A stretch of 64,000 nucleotides of DNA from Streptomyces sp. Act143 (GCF_003143935.1 NZ_QFRX01000001.1:1064071-1128070); one strand, 5' to 3'; shown: positions 17,129-25,889, counted from the stretch's first letter. Numbers and translations are program-made. The notes: generated by a model not told the origin, from the letters alone.

Positions 17129-19330
17129 TCACGGGTAGCTCACCAGGTTGGCCACGTTCGTCGACGAGTTGGACGGGCCGCCCCGGTCGTTGATGACGTG
17201 CCGGATCGTGCCGGTGCCGCCGAGCGAGACGGTCACCATGTTCTGAAAGCGCACGTTCGGGGTGCTGGGCACCTCGAAGGCGTGCTCGGCGGTGACGCTC
17301 GGATTGACGTTGAAGTAGCAGTAGCTGCCCAGCCCGTAGGCCTGGTGGCTGGTGACGGTGTTCGCGACCTTGTAGGCGGCGTACCCCTGGGTGGAGCCGC
17401 TCATCCAGGCCGACTGGCTGGGCGGGTCGTAGGGCATCTCGTTCTGGTAGAAGTACGTCCGGCCGCCGTTGCCGTTCCAGATCGTCTGGTGCTTCTGGTA
17501 GTGCTCGACGAACAGGCCGTACGTCGTCACGTCGTCGCCGTTGACGACCAGCCCGGTGTCGGCCGTGTTGGTGGTCCAGCCGACGCCGGTGCCGTGGTCG
17601 GCGCGCCAGATCCACATGTGGTCGGCGATGACGTCGTCGCTGTTGACGACAAGGCTGGTGGTGGCCCTGCCCACGGCGGCGCCGCCGATCCGGAAGTACA
17701 CGTCGTGCAGCGAGGTGGGGTTGGCCGCGTGGTCGGCGGCGGCGCCGGACGGGCCGATCTCCACCAGGGTCTGGGAGTTGGTGGTGCCGGCGTCGAAGAG
17801 GACGCCCGCGAGCTTCACGCCGTCGACGTCGGCGACCGTCATGGCGGTGATGCCGTTGTCGGGGACGAAGGTGGCGAGTCCCAGGCCGAGCACGACGGTG
17901 TCCGGCCGGGTCACGCGGAGGGTCTGGTCGAGGTGGTAGACACCCGGAGTCACCAGGAGGTTCTTCCCCGCGGCGAGAGCGGAGTTGATCTGCGTGGCGG
18001 TCGCGCCCGGCTTCACGACGTAGAACTGGTCGATGCCGAGCGAGGTGCCCGGGGCGTTGCCGTCGGCCCATGTGGTGGCCGACGAGTTGGTCCGTACGCC
18101 GGGCACGAACACCTTGTAGGCGCCCGCGCCGTCCACGTACAGGAAGGGCTTCTCACGGACGGTCGGCGTCTGGTTCACCGTGGTGTAGGGCGGGTTGGGG
18201 AAGCTGTTGCCGGGGACGCCCTGGCTGCCGACGAAGACCATGTTCCAGTTGGAGCCGGTCCAGCTGCCCAGCTGGGAGTTGCGGGTGAGCCACTGCTGCT
18301 GGGTGCCGGAGCGGACCTGACCGTCGATCTTGGTGTCGGCCATGAAGCCGCCGCTGGACCAACCGCCGTCGCTCAGCTCCAGGTTGCCGCGGACATGCAT
18401 GCGCCGGTATCCGGAGGCCTGCGAGACCGCCCAACGGTCCGTGCCGCCCGTCGGGTTGACGGACAGGTTCTCGGCGCCGCGCCAGAAGTTCTGGGTGGCG
18501 TTCTGCGGCGGGAACCAGTCGGCCTCCACATGCACGGCGCCGTTGATCGTGACCGAGTCGGGCGACTGGCCGAGGCCCAGCACCTGGGTGTAGAAGCCGA
18601 CGTTGACGTCGTTGTTGTAGGTGCCGGGCTTGAACATCACGGCATAGCGCTGGGAGCCGAACTGGTTGGTCTCCTGCTGCTGGAAGATCTGGTTCAGCCG
18701 GCTCTGGATCGTGGACGAGGGCATCGACGGGTCGAAGACGACGACGTTGGGGCCGAGGTCGACATCGCCGGGCGCGGTGCTCACCGGTGTGACCTGGAAG
18801 CGCTGGGCGCCCGTGCCGTTGCAGGTGTACTGCACGAGCTGGACGCTGTCGGCCGTCGAGGCGGCGGGGACGTCGAGGCACTTGCCGCTGTTGCGGTTGA
18901 CGAAGTGGTAGGCGCCGCCGCCCTCGTCGACGGGCAGCCACTGCTGGTTGGCGCCGCCGCCGTAGGTCCACAGGTGCACGGCCGCGTTGTCCGCGGTGGA
19001 CACGTCGCTGACGTCGGCGACCTGCTGGGGGTCGTTGCGGTTGTTGATGCGGACGTAGCCGTCACCGGTCGCGGTGAAACTCCACTGCTGGGCGGTGGTG
19101 TTGTTGCAGGTGTACTGCTGCACGGCGGTGCCGTTGACGGTCGCCGCCCCGCGGGCGTCCAGGCACTTGCCGCTGCCCGTGTTGACGACCGTGGCCCAGT
19201 CGGTGGGCAGGGCGGTGGCCGCCGCCTCGGCGGGCTGCACTCCGGTGAGGATCGAGGCGGCGGTGGCAGCGGCCACTGCGACCGCGGCGATACGTGGTCT
19301 GGGGGTACGGGGTCCGGTGAGTCGGAGCAC
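17129..19330 (-). CDS. Secreted ricin-B (CBM13) plus right-handed beta-helix protein, likely polysaccharide-active
   Basis: A 733-residue exported protein. The signal peptide (IAAVAVAAATAASILTG ... AEA) ends near residue 36. Residues 45-185 carry a ricin-B/CBM13 trefoil with QxW-type repeats (AQQWSF, NQQWLP, AQRFQV) and GKCLD motifs. The remaining ~540 residues are rich in Asn, Gly and short beta repeats (for example VVVFDPSMPSSTIQSRLNQI and later TLRVTRPDTVVLGLGLATF), typical of pectate-lyase/GH55-like right-handed beta-helix enzymes; annotations for such proteins vary. Start at GTG 19330 with AGGAG 5 nt upstream. It is divergent from KDPG aldolase and KDG kinase, which points to a uronate-containing polymer as the substrate, an inference. 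Confidence 0.8.
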   Translation of the reverse strand: MLRLTGPRTPRPRIAAVAVAAATAASILTGVQPAEAAATALPTDWATVVNTGSGKCLDARGAATVNGTAVQQYTCNNTTAQQWSFTATGDGYVRINNRNDPQQVADVSDVSTADNAAVHLWTYGGGANQQWLPVDEGGGAYHFVNRNSGKCLDVPAASTADSVQLVQYTCNGTGAQRFQVTPVSTAPGDVDLGPNVVVFDPSMPSSTIQSRLNQIFQQQETNQFGSQRYAVMFKPGTYNNDVNVGFYTQVLGLGQSPDSVTINGAVHVEADWFPPQNATQNFWRGAENLSVNPTGGTDRWAVSQASGYRRMHVRGNLELSDGGWSSGGFMADTKIDGQVRSGTQQQWLTRNSQLGSWTGSNWNMVFVGSQGVPGNSFPNPPYTTVNQTPTVREKPFLYVDGAGAYKVFVPGVRTNSSATTWADGNAPGTSLGIDQFYVVKPGATATQINSALAAGKNLLVTPGVYHLDQTLRVTRPDTVVLGLGLATFVPDNGITAMTVADVDGVKLAGVLFDAGTTNSQTLVEIGPSGAAADHAANPTSLHDVYFRIGGAAVGRATTSLVVNSDDVIADHMWIWRADHGTGVGWTTNTADTGLVVNGDDVTTYGLFVEHYQKHQTIWNGNGGRTYFYQNEMPYDPPSQSAWMSGSTQGYAAYKVANTVTSHQAYGLGSYCYFNVNPSVTAEHAFEVPSTPNVRFQNMVTVSLGGTGTIRHVINDRGGPSNSSTNVANLVSYP

Positions 19331-19445
19331 GTCATCTCCTGTGCCGGCGCGGCGGCTTGAGGTGGGGGGTGGGGAGGCTCGGTTCACTGCACAGACTTAG
19401 TTCACTGCGTGATTTAAGAAGTGAGGGATGGACATGTCAAGAGTT

Positions 19446-19457
19446 TGGTATGGACCA
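19446..19457. promoter_or_regulatory. dre-like GntR-family box in the KDPG aldolase/beta-helix divergent region
   Basis: TGGTATGGACCA is a near-palindrome that matches the DasR/HutC-type consensus TGGTCTAGACCA at 10 of 12 positions. It lies 116 nt upstream of the beta-helix gene start and 75 nt upstream of the aldolase gene, well placed to control both. Confidence 0.5.
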
Positions 19458-19531
19458 GTTGTCGGCACCCGTGGCGCACAATGATCACGAACCGCTCTGC
19501 GGACCGGCCCGCTGACAAGGAGTTCCCAGCC

Positions 19532-20164
19532 ATGGACCTGCGAGCGGCGCTCACAGCCCACCGCCTCGTCGCGATCGTGCGCGGCGCCGACCCCGAGGCC
19601 GCCCTGCGCACCGTGCTGACCCTCGCCGACGCGGGTGTCGCGCTCATCGAGGTGTCGCTGACCGGGCAGGGCGCCCTCTCCGTCATCGAGCGCGCCCGCA
19701 AGGCCCTCGGCCCGGACCGGCCCCTCGGCGCGGGCACCGTCCTGACCGCGCACGACGCACAGGCCGCCCGCCGCGCCGGGGCGGACTTCGCCGTGACCCC
19801 GGCACTGGGTGCGGGGGTCACCGCGGCACGCGCCCTGGGGATGCCGGTGCTCGCGGGCGTCATGACCCCCACCGAGATCGTGGCCGCGCGCGGCCAGGGC
19901 GCCACCGCGCTGAAGATCTTCCCGGCGGCGCAGGCCGGCGGCCCCGCCTATCTCAAGGCATTGCGCGGGCCGTTCCCGGACGAACTCCTCGTGCCGGTGG
20001 GCGGAGTCGACGAGGCCGCCGCCCGCGCCCACCTCGCGGCCGGGGCGAGCGCCGTCGGCGTCGGCTCACCGCTGATCGGCGACGCCGCCGACGGCGGCAG
20101 CCAGGCCGCCCTGCGCGAGCGCGCCCGCGCGTTCCTCGCCGCGGTGCGCGAGGCCACGGCATGA
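19532..20164 (+). CDS. eda: 2-dehydro-3-deoxy-phosphogluconate (KDPG) aldolase
   Basis: A 210-residue class I aldolase. It begins with the typical HRLVAIVRGADPEAAL (substrate phosphate and Glu region) and has the Schiff-base lysine in TALKIFPAAQAGG, after TPTEI. VGGVDE and GVGSPL form the phosphate-binding loops. It cleaves KDPG to pyruvate and glyceraldehyde-3-phosphate. Start ATG 19532 with AAGGAG 9 nt upstream. Its stop overlaps the start of the next gene by ATGA, so aldolase and kinase are translationally coupled; together they convert 2-keto-3-deoxygluconate to central metabolites. No Entner-Doudoroff dehydratase is nearby, which favours a uronate rather than a gluconate route. Confidence 0.93.
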   Translation: MDLRAALTAHRLVAIVRGADPEAALRTVLTLADAGVALIEVSLTGQGALSVIERARKALGPDRPLGAGTVLTAHDAQAARRAGADFAVTPALGAGVTAARALGMPVLAGVMTPTEIVAARGQGATALKIFPAAQAGGPAYLKALRGPFPDELLVPVGGVDEAAARAHLAAGASAVGVGSPLIGDAADGGSQAALRERARAFLAAVREATA

Positions 20165-21177
20165 GCGCACCCTGGCGGCCCGCCGCGGGCCCCGTCGTCT
20201 GCCTCGGCGAGGCCATGGCCGCCCTGGCCCCCGCCGCGCCGGAGCCGCTGGAGACCGCCCGGGACCTGCGGGTGTCGGTCGCGGGGGCGGAGTCGAACGT
20301 GGCGATGTACCTCGCCGGTCTCGGCGTCCCCGTCGCCTGGATCTCCGCGCTCGGGAACGATCCGTTCGGGCGGCGCGTGCGTGCCGCGATCGCTGCGGCG
20401 GGCGTCGATGTCGGCGCCGTACGCCACGATCCCGAGCGGCCGACCGGGCTGCTCGTGAAGGAACCGGGCCCCGACGGCACCCGCGTCCACTACTACCGCG
20501 CCGGTTCGGCCGCGTCGGCCATGGCGCCCGACGTCCTGGACGACCCGAGACTGGCCGCCGCCGCGCTCGTCCACCTCACCGGCGTGACCCCGGCGCTGTC
20601 CCCGTCCTGCCGCGCCCTGGTGGAGCGGGCTCTCGCCACCCCGCCGGACGAACGCGCCCACGCGGTCAGCTTCGACGTCAACCACCGCCCCGCCCTGTGG
20701 CCGGACGGCACGGCCGCCGGCGTGCTCCGCGAGCTGGCCGACCGCGCGGACATCGCCTTCGTCGGCCTGGACGAGGCGCAGGGCCTGTGGGGCGACCGGC
20801 TCCGACCGGCCGACGTACGGCGGCTGTTGCCGCGGCCACGGCTCCTGGTCGTCAAGGACGGCGGACGGGCGGCCACGGCCTTCGGCGAGGACCGTAGCTG
20901 GACCGTGCCCGCCCTGCCGGTGGACGTGGTGGAACCCGTCGGCGCCGGGGACGCCTTCGCGGCCGGATTCCTGGCGGGGCTCCTCCGCGACGGGGACGTG
21001 GAGCGCGCTCTGCGGCTGGGGCACATCACGGCCGCGTCGGCGCTCGGGGTGACGGGCGACCACGGCCCGCTGCCGGACCCCGCCCGCATCGAGCAGCTCC
21101 TCGGCCTGCCCACGCACACATGGGCACGACAGGCCGGCCCCGCTCGCCCGTCGCAACCTGCGCCGCCGCGAACGTAG
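20161..21177 (+). CDS. kdgK: PfkB-family sugar kinase, likely 2-keto-3-deoxygluconate kinase
   Basis: A 338-residue ribokinase-family kinase. Near the N-terminus it has VCLGEAMAAL and the substrate-side glycine element VAGAESNVAMYLAGLG. The C-terminal ATP/anion-hole motif is PVGAGDAFAAGFLAGLL, whose Asp is the catalytic base. The last 25 residues are a Pro/His-rich tail. Specificity for KDG is inferred from the four-nucleotide overlap with KDPG aldolase: the two consecutive steps would be encoded together. Confidence 0.88.
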   Translation: MSAPWRPAAGPVVCLGEAMAALAPAAPEPLETARDLRVSVAGAESNVAMYLAGLGVPVAWISALGNDPFGRRVRAAIAAAGVDVGAVRHDPERPTGLLVKEPGPDGTRVHYYRAGSAASAMAPDVLDDPRLAAAALVHLTGVTPALSPSCRALVERALATPPDERAHAVSFDVNHRPALWPDGTAAGVLRELADRADIAFVGLDEAQGLWGDRLRPADVRRLLPRPRLLVVKDGGRAATAFGEDRSWTVPALPVDVVEPVGAGDAFAAGFLAGLLRDGDVERALRLGHITAASALGVTGDHGPLPDPARIEQLLGLPTHTWARQAGPARPSQPAPPRT

Positions 21178-21503
21178 CGGCAGCCGTGGTGGCTGGTCGC
21201 CGAGCACAACCGCGGACCGTGGGGGTCTTCCCCGGCCGGCTCACCCCGCGCGCGTTCGGCACCGGCCGCCACCGTGGACCGCAGCGTCTCGGTTGCCGCC
21301 CGGACGGACGGCGACGCCGGCTCACCGGGGAGCCGCCGCGTACGTGACCTTCGCCAGAACCCGCTCACGACGGACGCGGACCGCCGCAGAGCGCCGGAGA
21401 GCGCCTTAGATCGCCAAGATCGGCCACCGACCTGAACCGCCCCATCACGGCCTGCCGGAAGTAAGGTCATAAGCCCACCTTCCCGTCTCAGCAGGAGGTA
21501 CCC
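21178..21503. other. 326-bp intergenic stretch before dhaK
   Basis: I see no supported gene here. The short frames in it show no conserved residues and no good ribosome site. It ends with the dhaK leader and a strong AGGAGG 3-4 nt before that start. No hairpin with a T-tract and no clear operator was found, so the promoter position is not resolved. Confidence 0.6.
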
Positions 21504-22496
21504 ATGAGGATGCTGATCAACGTCCCGGAGACCGTCGTCGCGGACGCGCTGCGCGGACTGGCGGCCGCCCATCCGGAACTCGCCGTCGACGTGGAGAACC
21601 GGGTGATCGTGCGGCGGGACGCTCCCGTGGCCGGAAAGGTGGCCCTGGTCTCCGGCGGGGGTTCCGGGCACGAGCCGCTGCACGGCGGGTTCGTGGGCCC
21701 CGGCATGCTCTCGGCGGCCTGCCCCGGCGAGGTGTTCACCTCCCCCGTGCCCGACCAGATGGTGCGGGCGGCGGCGGCCGTGGACAGCGGTGCGGGCGTG
21801 CTGTTCATCGTGAAGAACTACACCGGTGACGTCCTGAACTTCGACATGGCCGCCGAACTCGCCGAGGACGAGGGCATCCAGGTGGCGAAGGTCCTCGTCA
21901 ACGATGACGTGGCCGTCACCGACAGCCTCTACACGGCCGGCCGGCGCGGCACCGGCGCCACCCTCTTCGTGGAGAAGATCGCCGGCGCCGCCGCGGACGA
22001 GGGGCAGCCGCTGGAGCGCGTGGAGTCGATCGCCCGTCAGGTCAACGAGAACTCCCGCAGCTTCGGCGTCGCGCTCAGCGCCTGCACCACGTACGCCAAG
22101 GGCAGCCCCACCTTCGACCTGCCCGACGGGGAGCTGGAGCTCGGCATCGGCATCCACGGCGAGCCAGGCCGGGAGCGCCGGGCGATGATGACCTCGCGGG
22201 AGATCGCGGACTTCGCCGTGCACGCGATCCTGGAGGACATGAACCCGCGCAACCCGGTGCTGCTGCTGGTCAACGGCATGGGCGCGACGCCGCTGCTGGA
22301 GCTGTACGGGTTCAACGCCGAGGTGCAGCGGGTGCTGACCGAGCGCGGTGTGGCCGTCGCCCGCACGCTCGTCGGCAACTACGTCACCTCCCTCGACATG
22401 GCGGGCGCCTCGGTCACCCTGTGCCAGATCGACGAGGAGCTGCTGCGGCTGTGGGACGCGCCGGTGAAGACCGCGGGGCTGCGCTGGGGCATGTGA
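21504..22496 (+). CDS. dhaK: Dihydroxyacetone kinase subunit DhaK
   Basis: A 330-residue DhaK. The substrate-binding module includes SGGGSGHEPLHGGFVG near residue 54, where the conserved His follows in GIHGEPG (about residue 217) as the covalent hemiaminal ligand for dihydroxyacetone. Start ATG 21504 with AGGAGG upstream. First gene of dhaK-dhaL-dhaM, spaced 47 nt and then overlapping, so all three subunits of a PTS-dependent dihydroxyacetone kinase are present. It binds the triose while DhaL carries ADP as a phosphate relay. Confidence 0.96.
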   Translation: MRMLINVPETVVADALRGLAAAHPELAVDVENRVIVRRDAPVAGKVALVSGGGSGHEPLHGGFVGPGMLSAACPGEVFTSPVPDQMVRAAAAVDSGAGVLFIVKNYTGDVLNFDMAAELAEDEGIQVAKVLVNDDVAVTDSLYTAGRRGTGATLFVEKIAGAAADEGQPLERVESIARQVNENSRSFGVALSACTTYAKGSPTFDLPDGELELGIGIHGEPGRERRAMMTSREIADFAVHAILEDMNPRNPVLLLVNGMGATPLLELYGFNAEVQRVLTERGVAVARTLVGNYVTSLDMAGASVTLCQIDEELLRLWDAPVKTAGLRWGM

Positions 22497-22543
22497 GCCG
22501 GACTGCCGACCGACGCAACCGACCTATCACGCAAGGAGATCCA

Positions 22544-23143
22544 GTGCTCGACGCCGACTTCTTCCGCCGTTGGATGACAGCGACCGACGCGTCCGTGGAC
22601 CGCGAGGCGGAACGGCTCACCGCCCTCGACTCCCCCATCGGGGACGCCGACCACGGCAGCAACCTCCAGCGCGGGTTCCACGCCGTGACGGCCGTCCTGG
22701 AGAAGGAGGCCCCCGGTACGCCCGGCGCGGTGCTCGTCCTCGCCGGGCGGCAGCTGATCTCCACGGTCGGCGGAGCGTCCGGGCCGCTCTACGGCACGCT
22801 GCTGCGGCGCACCGGGAAGGCGCTCGGGGACGCCGCCGAGGTCAGCGAGGAGCAGTTGGCCGAGGCGTTCCGGGCGGGGGTGGACGCGGTGATGGCCCTG
22901 GGCGGTGCCGCGCCCGGCGACAAGACCATGATCGACGCGCTGGTGCCGGCCGTGGACGCGCTCGGCGACGGGTTCGGCGCCGCGCGGGCCGCCGCCGAGC
23001 AGGGCGCGCTCGCGACGACGCCGCTGCAGGCCCGCAAGGGCCGGGCGAGCTATCTGGGCGAGCGCAGCATCGGACACCAGGACCCGGGCGCCACGTCGTC
23101 CGCGCTGCTGGTCGCGGCCCTGGCGGAGGCGAACGGTGAGTGA
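22544..23143 (+). CDS. dhaL: Dihydroxyacetone kinase subunit DhaL (ADP-binding)
   Basis: A 199-residue DhaL. The magnesium/ADP-phosphate site is SPIGDADHGSNLQRGF near residue 30, and the second signature is GGASGPLYGTLLRRTG near residue 80, followed by GDKTMIDAL. Start GTG 22544 with AAGGAG 7 nt upstream. Its end overlaps the start of dhaM by 8 nt, so the genes are translationally coupled. It holds ADP permanently as a coenzyme and passes phosphate from DhaM to DhaK-bound dihydroxyacetone. Confidence 0.95.
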   Translation: MLDADFFRRWMTATDASVDREAERLTALDSPIGDADHGSNLQRGFHAVTAVLEKEAPGTPGAVLVLAGRQLISTVGGASGPLYGTLLRRTGKALGDAAEVSEEQLAEAFRAGVDAVMALGGAAPGDKTMIDALVPAVDALGDGFGAARAAAEQGALATTPLQARKGRASYLGERSIGHQDPGATSSALLVAALAEANGE

Positions 23144-23546
23144 CGGCAAGCTCGTCGGGATCGTGCTGGTCTCGCACAGCGCGGCGGTGGCCGCCTCGGT
23201 GGCCGAGTTGGCGAAGGGTTTGGCAGGGGCGGGTACCGCGGTGCCCGTCGCGCCCGCCGGCGGCACCGAGGGCGGTGACTTCGGCACCAGTTCCGAGCTG
23301 ATCGCCGCGGCGGCGGCCGCGGTGGACCAGGGGGCGGGCGTCGCCGTCCTCACCGACCTCGGCAGTGCCGTCCTCACCGTGAAGGCGCTGCTCGCGGAGG
23401 GCGACGAACTGCCCGACGGCACCCGCCTGGTGGACGCTCCCTTCGTGGAGGGCGCGATCGCGGCGGTCGTCACCGCGTCCACCGGCGCCGACCTGGCGGC
23501 GGTGGAGGCGGCGGCAGCGGAGGCGTACACCTACCGCAAGGTCTGA
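23136..23546 (+). CDS. dhaM: Dihydroxyacetone kinase phosphoryl donor DhaM (EIIA-mannose type)
   Basis: A 136-residue single-domain DhaM. The phosphoryl-carrying His is in GIVLVSHSAAVAASVAE (residue 14), with the GTEGGDFGTSS loop and the LTDLGSAV element that follow it in EIIA-mannose proteins. Unlike E. coli DhaM it has no HPr or EI domains, as usual in actinobacteria, so it must take phosphate from the general HPr. GTG start at 23136 overlaps dhaL. It converges on the chitosanase gene. Confidence 0.94.
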   Translation: MSDGKLVGIVLVSHSAAVAASVAELAKGLAGAGTAVPVAPAGGTEGGDFGTSSELIAAAAAAVDQGAGVAVLTDLGSAVLTVKALLAEGDELPDGTRLVDAPFVEGAIAAVVTASTGADLAAVEAAAAEAYTYRKV

Positions 23547-23648
23547 GACCGGCCCCTGGGAGAGCCCCCGCGACGCGACGGCGAGGGCCGAGCGCACGGT
23601 GTCCGCCGGCTCGGCCTCGCCCATGAGCCCGTCCGCCCGAGGGCGCGC

Positions 23649-24347
23649 TCACCGGCCGCGTACGAACAGTCGCGCCAGCCGCTCCCCGGTCGCGACCGCG
23701 GCCTCGTGGTCCTCGATGGGTTTGACCTGCGAGTCCTTGAAGACGATGTAGGTGACGCCGGAGGCCGTGCCGCCGCCGCGCGGGTCGGGGCGGATGCCGA
23801 GGGCCTTGGCGCTCGCATAGGAGGCCTCGCCGATGATGTCGCGGGGGCCGACGTCGCCGACCACCGCGTACTGCACCCGGTCCTTGTAGATCACCGCAGC
23901 GACTGAGCCGCCCCGGACGCCGCTGTCGCGGTAGTCCCAGATGCGGCTCGGGGTGGGCACGACGATGTAGGGCAGCCGCTCGGCGCTCAACTGGCGGCCG
24001 TCGGCCTGCTGGTAGGCGGTGGCGTCGGAGAACAGCGGGTCGGTGCGCCGGTTGCAGCGGCGGCCGGGCCGTCCGTCGCAGTCGATGTCCATGTCGGCCT
24101 TCCAGAACACGGCCTCGTCGGTGCCGCAGACCGGGACGGTCGCGGGCAGGCCGTCGTCGGTGGCGTAGCGGCCCCGGGAGACGGGGTCGCAGTCACGCAC
24201 CCTGGCCAGCAGGTCGGCGGCGCGGACATCGCCCTCGTGCCGCACCGCCACCGGCTCCTGGAAGGCGGCGGGCCGGACGGCGGGCGACGTCGTCGGGGCG
24301 AGCAGGGCGACGCCTGCCGCGGCCAGTGTCAGCGACTGGACACGCAC
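23649..24347 (-). CDS. Secreted GH75 chitosanase
   Basis: A 232-residue protein with an N-terminal signal peptide (SLTLAAAGVALLAP). The body matches the family 75 fungal-type chitosanases: VPVCGTDEAVFWKADMDIDCDG, CNRRTDPLF, YIVVPTPSRIWDY, then AVIYKDRVQYAVVGDVGP and the IIGEASYASAKALGI helix. The acidic residues in the DMDID and VGDVGP blocks are likely catalytic; exact assignment is by family knowledge. It cuts beta-1,4-glucosamine polymers outside the cell. Start GTG 24347. The neighbouring divergent region holds a dre-like operator near 24707, fitting amino-sugar control. Confidence 0.85.
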   Translation of the reverse strand: MRVQSLTLAAAGVALLAPTTSPAVRPAAFQEPVAVRHEGDVRAADLLARVRDCDPVSRGRYATDDGLPATVPVCGTDEAVFWKADMDIDCDGRPGRRCNRRTDPLFSDATAYQQADGRQLSAERLPYIVVPTPSRIWDYRDSGVRGGSVAAVIYKDRVQYAVVGDVGPRDIIGEASYASAKALGIRPDPRGGGTASGVTYIVFKDSQVKPIEDHEAAVATGERLARLFVRGR

Positions 24348-24578
24348 GATAAGGGACCCTCTCCTGGGGGACACTGACGGACACTCAGCCCAATCTGATG
24401 CCGCGTCGGACACCCGGCCACCCTGAGGGGGCCGGACGGTGCACGCCCCCCACGCGGTCGGGCGTGTCCCCCTGGTTCCCGGCAGGGGCCGGGCGCCTGA
24501 GCCTGCGTCGGCTCCGGCTGCCCGGCCGCCCGCGCCCGGCGCGGGGACAGCGACGACAGCGGCCCGCGCCAACGGCGT

Positions 24579-24605
24579 GAACTCCCGAGCCCTCGAAGGG
24601 AGTTC
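24579..24605. terminator. Inverted repeat in the chitosanase/FN3 lipoprotein divergent region
   Basis: GAACTCCC (24579-24586) and GGGAGTTC (24598-24605) are perfectly complementary with an 11-nt loop. No T-tract follows on either strand. It may be an operator or a weak transcription barrier between the divergent genes. Confidence 0.35.
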
Positions 24606-24661
24606 GCCATGAGGTGGTTCAGCATACGTAACGGTCGGCCGCGTTCACCAATGACGCCCCT

Positions 24662-24681
24662 CTTGATGCGATCACATCAAG
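24662..24681. promoter_or_regulatory. Inverted repeat CTTGATG-N6-CATCAAG
   Basis: Perfect 7-bp arms at 24662-24668 and 24675-24681, 71 nt upstream of the FN3 lipoprotein start and close to the dre-like box at 24707. The spacing suits a dimeric regulator. The protein that binds it is not known. Confidence 0.45.
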
Positions 24682-24706
24682 CGCGGCATAGTGAGTGGCG
24701 CCATAT

Positions 24707-24718
24707 TGGTACGGACCA
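24707..24718. promoter_or_regulatory. dre-like GntR-family box upstream of the FN3 lipoprotein
   Basis: TGGTACGGACCA, within ATTGGTACGGACCATT. It matches the DasR-type consensus TGGTCTAGACCA at 9 of 12 positions, and its arms TGGT/ACCA are perfect. It is 34 nt upstream of the lipoprotein start and on the far side of the GH75 chitosanase promoter. Confidence 0.5.
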
Positions 24719-24751
24719 TTGCCGCGGCACGGGTCAAGGGGAGGCGGAGTC

Positions 24752-25723
24752 GTGCGACGCGTTGCCGCCCTCTGCGCGGCGCTCATGCTGACGGCGGGCT
24801 GCGGCTGGGGCGGCGCCGATGCGGACGAGGGCAGGCTGCCCGGCGCCCCGGCGGGCGTCACGGCCGCCGCGGGCAGCGCGACCAGCGTGCACGTGACGTG
24901 GAGCGCGGTGACGTCGGCGGACGGGATCGACGCCTACGAGGTCTATCGCGGCTCCACGAAGGTGAAGGAGGTGCCGGGTTCCGAGCACATGGTGGACGTC
25001 TCCAGGCTCAGGCCGTCCACCGGCTACGTGTTCACCGTGCGGGCCCGGGACACCGCCGGACGTCTCGGCCCGCCCAGCCGCGAGGTCCGCGCGGCGACCC
25101 CGGCGGCCACCCGCGCGAACACCTCGGCACCGACTCGTCCGGGGCACGTGACGGGCCGGGCGGTCGGCGGCCGGGCGGTACAGCTGTCGTGGTCCGCGGC
25201 CTCGGACGACGTGGGTGTGGTGTCGTACGACATCCATCAGGGCGGCACGAAGATCCACAGTGTCGGCGGCAACCAGACGGCGACCGTGGTGACGGGACTC
25301 CGCCCCGGTGTCCGCTATGTCTTCACCGTGCGGGCCCGCGACGCGGCCGACAACGTCTCCCCGGCGAGTGCCGTCGTCCGGCTCACCACGGCCCCCGGCA
25401 CCGACGACGGGCGCGGCACGGCCCCCACCGGCTTCCGCGCGGCGACCCGGCTCGCCGACGACGGGGCGTACTACTACGACCTCTCCTGGGTGCCGCCCCG
25501 CGCGGACGGGGTGATCACGGAGTACCGGATCCGGCTGGACGGACGTCCGGCCACGTCGCTGGTGTACGGCGGGACGGCGCCCACCGGGCGGGCGACGTAC
25601 AGCTTCTACGCGGGGCGGGACGCGGGGGCCGTGCACCGGTTGCAAGTGCGCGCCAGGCTGCCGGACGGCACCTGGGGCGGGTGGTCACCGGAGCGGACGG
25701 TCACCACCGGCGCCGCGCCCTGA
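24752..25723 (+). CDS. Lipoprotein with three fibronectin type III domains
   Basis: A 323-residue exported lipoprotein. The signal ends in the lipobox LTAGC (Cys about residue 16). Three FN3 domains follow at about residues 32-125, 140-225 and 235-320, each with the WSAV/WSAA/WVPP tryptophan in strand B and the tyrosine in the ...YVFTVRARD strand F. There is no catalytic domain, so the protein is a cell-surface scaffold or binding module of a kind usually fused to chitinases or cellulases. Start GTG 24752 with GGAGGCGGAG upstream. The adjacent divergent GH75 chitosanase may act with it, as an inference. Confidence 0.85.
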   Translation: MRRVAALCAALMLTAGCGWGGADADEGRLPGAPAGVTAAAGSATSVHVTWSAVTSADGIDAYEVYRGSTKVKEVPGSEHMVDVSRLRPSTGYVFTVRARDTAGRLGPPSREVRAATPAATRANTSAPTRPGHVTGRAVGGRAVQLSWSAASDDVGVVSYDIHQGGTKIHSVGGNQTATVVTGLRPGVRYVFTVRARDAADNVSPASAVVRLTTAPGTDDGRGTAPTGFRAATRLADDGAYYYDLSWVPPRADGVITEYRIRLDGRPATSLVYGGTAPTGRATYSFYAGRDAGAVHRLQVRARLPDGTWGGWSPERTVTTGAAP

Positions 25724-25889
25724 GGGCACGCCGCCCATCGGCCGGACGAAGTAATCCGTCACCTGCCCGGGGGCGGTCCGCATGCGCGGCGGGCCGGGGC
25801 CACGTTGGCTGCCCCTGAGGCGCACGGGCCTTCCCCGATCCTCGGCGGCGCATGGGACGTACCGCCAACCGTGCCGCCGGAGGCAGTCC

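Noticed and set aside
24609..24791. Small 60-codon frame after AAGGGAG near the FN3 lipoprotein
   Set aside because: It has a plausible ribosome site but a composition without conserved pattern, and it overlaps the start of the clearly real lipoprotein in another frame.
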